A stretch of DNA of 64,000 nucleotides, taken from NCBI RefSeq assembly GCF_026239555.1, contig NZ_JAPIVP010000019.1, forward strand, positions 52,595 through 116,594. Reading direction: 5' to 3'. Shown here piece by piece: positions 61,605 through 64,000 of this stretch (position 1 is its first letter; every line of letters begins with the position of its first letter). The translations under genes and the position numbers were made by a program. Under the pieces are notes generated by a model. The model searched no databases. It was not told the DNA's origin and saw only the letters and a list, made by a program, of their open reading frames with translations. The stretch comes from Pedobacter sp. PF22-3 (GTDB taxonomy: Bacteria; Bacteroidota; Bacteroidia; Sphingobacteriales; Sphingobacteriaceae).

Positions 61605-63197
61605 TTATAGTACCGGAGCCAATACTTTATAAAATATTCCAGTATTTAGTGTGTAATCGTTTCTTTGATAATTGGAGTTACTCGTGTAATAGGTTGCGCC
61701 ATCGTGTTCATCATAATAACTTGAACTTGTATTTCTATCACTTATCAGGACCGCATTCTGTTTTAACAAAATTTTGTTCTCTTGGAAATTATTAGATTTA
61801 ATAAATGAATTGTTAACAATCAATGGTGGCTGGTATGGTGAGGGACCATATGCATCACTGCTTGACGAAGAAGTTTCTTGCCGTAAATTATATTCAAATT
61901 TGACGTTGTTTTGCGGAACTGTTGGCGTATTGCCCGTCATATCTGAGTAGAAACATAGATATACATCTGCAGTACTGCGGCTTTCTCCTCCAGATTCATA
62001 TTGTGATGGAATATAGGTGGTTTTTTTATTCTGATATTCTATTCTAGCGTATACAGGCTGGGTATCGATGTTAATCCTGAATTTAGTTTTTACTACAGAA
62101 TGATCAGCAAGGTGACTTAAACTAAAGTATATTGGCACCCCTGGGTTAGTTGATGAAAAGCTTCCGCCTTTAATAATAAACTGTACAAAGGCATCAAATC
62201 CATTAACGGTTTCAACAGCATCGCTGCCATCGGCACCAATAATATAAATCTTCATGGAAGATTCATCTATTATTCTTTTTTCTTCTTCAGTTGCAGAGCT
62301 GCTTCCAGAAACGAAGAGGGCTTTGAAAGCAGAGTTATAGGCATTGTTAACAGCCTCGTAAGTGTAATCTGATTCTATGGCCATTATACCCATACGTCCG
62401 TAAGTAATAGAGCTAACATAGGTAGGATATTTTTGATTTAGTGCATCTAGGTTCGTGCCGTCATTCATGAGTTTACCGTCAGCGGGTATATCTAAATCAA
62501 GTGTAAAATTTTTCTGAATAAATTTTGCATAAATGCCCGTTCGTTTCGAAATTTTATCAATGGTTTCGCTGCTGCTGGATGTTTTGCGACCAAAAAGAGT
62601 TCCCGTTTTTACATTTGAACCAAATGCAAGTTTTAACTCATCATAAGCAGTAAATTTTTCTAAACTATAAGAGAATCCTGCAACTTGGGTACTTATATCA
62701 TTTTGGGCTAAAATGTCACTTACGAAATTTCTTGTTGACGAAAGTGTTGGGTTAGTAATTATGCCACTTACTTTTTTTGCCTGAAATGAAACTGAAGCCG
62801 TAACAGGTTTTACCGAAGATTGAAATTCGGATATTGGCATAAAATTTAAATCAGCTATTGAGTTTCCCTGAAGTAGAGATGCGGCATATATGTATCTTTC
62901 ATAGGCAGAATTTTTCATTAGGGCAATTTCATCCGTTTCTACAAATAATGTTCTTCCAAAGTCGTTAGCCCATAAACTGTCTTTATAAATATCGGCTCCG
63001 CTTATTTTTTTTTGGTCTAGGATATTCTTGATAGATTGACCTGTGTAAGCAGATGGGCTACCTTCGATATTGATATCAATAACTGGATCTGCAAACTTCC
63101 CGCTAAATGTGGTTTGCGGTGTTAAAATGGCTTCGTTTTTTCTACACGATGCTAGAATGATAGCGAAACAAGCTACAATTAGTATATATTTTTTCAT
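61605..63197 (-). CDS. CDC-like pore-forming lipoprotein, long form
   Basis: 530 residues with lipoprotein signal LASC (Cys18). Residues about 145-377 match the cholesterol-dependent cytolysin core: YVSSITYGRMG at 261-270 with the YGR signature, INGYDAF-like VNGFDAFVQFIIKGGSFSS, and NPGVPIYFSLSHLADHSVV at 351-369, the counterpart of the CDC region that reads PGLPISYTTSFLRDN in pneumolysin. After residue 378 a Ser/Tyr-rich extension of about 150 residues takes the place of CDC domain 4 and has no tryptophan-rich undecapeptide, so cholesterol binding is unlikely. In Bacteroidota such proteins act as two-component antibacterial pore formers with a short partner, which is encoded just upstream. 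Confidence 0.88.
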   Translation of the reverse strand: MKKYILIVACFAIILASCRKNEAILTPQTTFSGKFADPVIDINIEGSPSAYTGQSIKNILDQKKISGADIYKDSLWANDFGRTLFVETDEIALMKNSAYERYIYAASLLQGNSIADLNFMPISEFQSSVKPVTASVSFQAKKVSGIITNPTLSSTRNFVSDILAQNDISTQVAGFSYSLEKFTAYDELKLAFGSNVKTGTLFGRKTSSSSETIDKISKRTGIYAKFIQKNFTLDLDIPADGKLMNDGTNLDALNQKYPTYVSSITYGRMGIMAIESDYTYEAVNNAYNSAFKALFVSGSSSATEEEKRIIDESSMKIYIIGADGSDAVETVNGFDAFVQFIIKGGSFSSTNPGVPIYFSLSHLADHSVVKTKFRINIDTQPVYARIEYQNKKTTYIPSQYESGGESRSTADVYLCFYSDMTGNTPTVPQNNVKFEYNLRQETSSSSSDAYGPSPYQPPLIVNNSFIKSNNFQENKILLKQNAVLISDRNTSSSYYDEHDGATYYTSNSNYQRNDYTLNTGIFYKVLAPVL

Positions 63198-63223
63198 TAA
63201 ATAAATGTTATCTAAACTTAAAA

Positions 63224-63268
63224 GATCGCCATGCCCGGCAATTTGTTTTATGTTAAGGCACGGCGATC
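63224..63268 (-). other. Inverted repeat between the two cytolysin-like genes
   Basis: GATCGCCATGCC (63224-63235) and GGCACGGCGATC (63257-63268), 12-bp stem with one mismatch and a 21-nt loop, no T-run. Likely an intercistronic hairpin in the short-to-long transcript that could set the ratio of the two proteins (inference). Confidence 0.6.
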
Positions 63269-63285
63269 AGAGATGGACGGTTTTA

Positions 63286-64000
63286 TTAATTTTTAGGGAA
63301 ATTAACCAAGAACCTGGTTCTGAAAATTGAATTATCGCTTAAATAGCTCAATGTATAATATAATGGTACGCCAGGAGTTTGCGGTGTATAATTTCCGCCA
63401 GAAATGATGTACTGCCTAAACGCATCGTAGCCGTTAATAGATTGTGCCACAGATTCTCCTTCGCCACCAACGTCATAAATTTCAATTGAAGAATTATCGA
63501 TAATAGTTTTTAAAGAATCTGCTATAGATGCCCCGCCGCTTACTATACCAGCATTAAATGCAGCTTTAAAAGCCCTTGTTAATGATGAATAATTATAATC
63601 AGACTCAACCTTGATCATACCCATTCTTCCGTAAGTTATAGAACTTACATAAACAGGGGAATATGGACCCAGCTGGCTTGGATCTACTGAACTATCCAAT
63701 AAGTTGCCATCTTCTGGCAGATCCATATCCAGGGTAAAGTTGCGCTGAACAAACTTTGCTATAAGTCCGGTTTTCTTCTCAATTTTAGTCTTATTTAAAG
63801 ATGCGCTGGCATTAAAAATATTGCCTACTTTAATGTTTGCGCCGAAAGCAAGTTTAAATTCATCATAATAAGTAAACTGGTTCATGTCGAAACTAAAGCT
63901 TGTAATTTCTTTACCGGAGAAACTGTCTGAATAAACGGATTCAAGGAAAGAGCGTGTGCTTGATAAACTTGGTTTATTGATCACGCCCGAAACATTTGCT
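63286..64000 (-). CDS. CDC-like pore-forming protein, short form (5' part outside the window)
   Basis: The frame stays open to position 64000, so the N-terminus, including any signal, is missing; a GTG at 63984 is internal, because the residues before it (ANVSGV) align with the long form's KKVSGI. The visible 238 residues parallel the long form: VYVSSITYGRMGMIKVESD, SINGYDAFRQYIISGG, then NYTPQTPGVPLYYTLSYLSDNSIF. It stops right after this (NFPKN), so it has no domain-4-like extension. This is the layout of a short CDCL partner. It is first in the transcript, 88 nt before the long gene. Confidence 0.88.
   Translation of the reverse strand, partial: ANVSGVINKPSLSSTRSFLESVYSDSFSGKEITSFSFDMNQFTYYDEFKLAFGANIKVGNIFNASASLNKTKIEKKTGLIAKFVQRNFTLDMDLPEDGNLLDSSVDPSQLGPYSPVYVSSITYGRMGMIKVESDYNYSSLTRAFKAAFNAGIVSGGASIADSLKTIIDNSSIEIYDVGGEGESVAQSINGYDAFRQYIISGGNYTPQTPGVPLYYTLSYLSDNSIFRTRFLVNFPKN

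Noticed and set aside
61605..63197. Cholesterol-dependent toxin acting on animal cells
   Set aside because: The Trp-rich undecapeptide and a true domain 4 are absent, so a cholesterol-targeted eukaryotic toxin is not supported.

Overview
The window is chromosomal DNA of a Bacteroidota bacterium, most likely Sphingobacteriaceae (Pedobacter or a close relative). The evidence is a SusC/SusD pair, DUF4270, DUF4920 and DUF5672 proteins, a 30-codon mS38-like ribosomal gene, promoters of the Bacteroidota type (TTTG, about 19 nt, TAnnTTTG), little Shine-Dalgarno signal, and AT-rich intergenic DNA with dispersed palindromes. No tRNA, rRNA, CRISPR array or intact insertion sequence was found.

Layout. 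1-11.3 kb is housekeeping: DUF4920 protein, radA, rng, an mS38-like peptide, a TPR protein and HU on the minus strand; mutY and ssb on the plus strand; a DUF4270 lipoprotein and a shortened glycogen-synthase-like protein; then panC, panD and a YbhN-type membrane protein. 12.3-19.9 kb carries an intergenic repeat field, an acyl-CoA dehydrogenase, a small 4-TM protein and the rimP-nusA-infB operon, whose leader holds a terminator-like hairpin. 19.9-22.9 kb is a small accessory patch: 32-bp tandem repeats, an AAA/DUF4143 ATPase, an XRE regulator and two unknown exported proteins. 22.9-33.9 kb is a surface-glycan cluster with a DUF268 protein, an acyltransferase, seven glycosyltransferases including an alpha-1,2-fucosyltransferase-like GT11, and an MsbA-like ABC exporter. 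34-41.4 kb holds meaB, an aminopeptidase P, an abundant OmpA-family protein, a tiny membrane protein, ridA, an EamA exporter and recG. 41.8-47.0 kb is a SusC/SusD locus.

47.1-57.7 kb is the most interesting region. A 74-residue precursor has a double-glycine leader and a six-cysteine, Ser/Thr-rich core. It sits among a fused inactive-C39/VKOR/thioredoxin oxidoreductase, a TlpA-like thioredoxin, two tandem GT25-like glycosyltransferases, a GT14-like glycosyltransferase, a C39-peptidase ABC exporter and an HlyD adaptor. The logic resembles glycocin production (disulfides, sugar, leader cleavage, export), but the glycosyltransferase families differ and the host is Gram-negative. I propose it as a candidate undescribed system: a disulfide-rich, possibly glycosylated, secreted peptide of Bacteroidota. 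A dense three-hairpin RNA leader precedes the precursor gene.

57.7-61.5 kb has an MFS exporter with its own promoter, a repeat island, a PLDc_N protein and a second ABC exporter. 61.6-64.0 kb ends the window with two adjacent cholesterol-dependent-cytolysin-like proteins: a long form with a C-terminal extension, and a short form cut by the window edge. This matches the two-component CDC-like toxins known in Bacteroidota as antibacterial pore formers. The window may therefore carry two separate candidate antagonism systems within about 17 kb.
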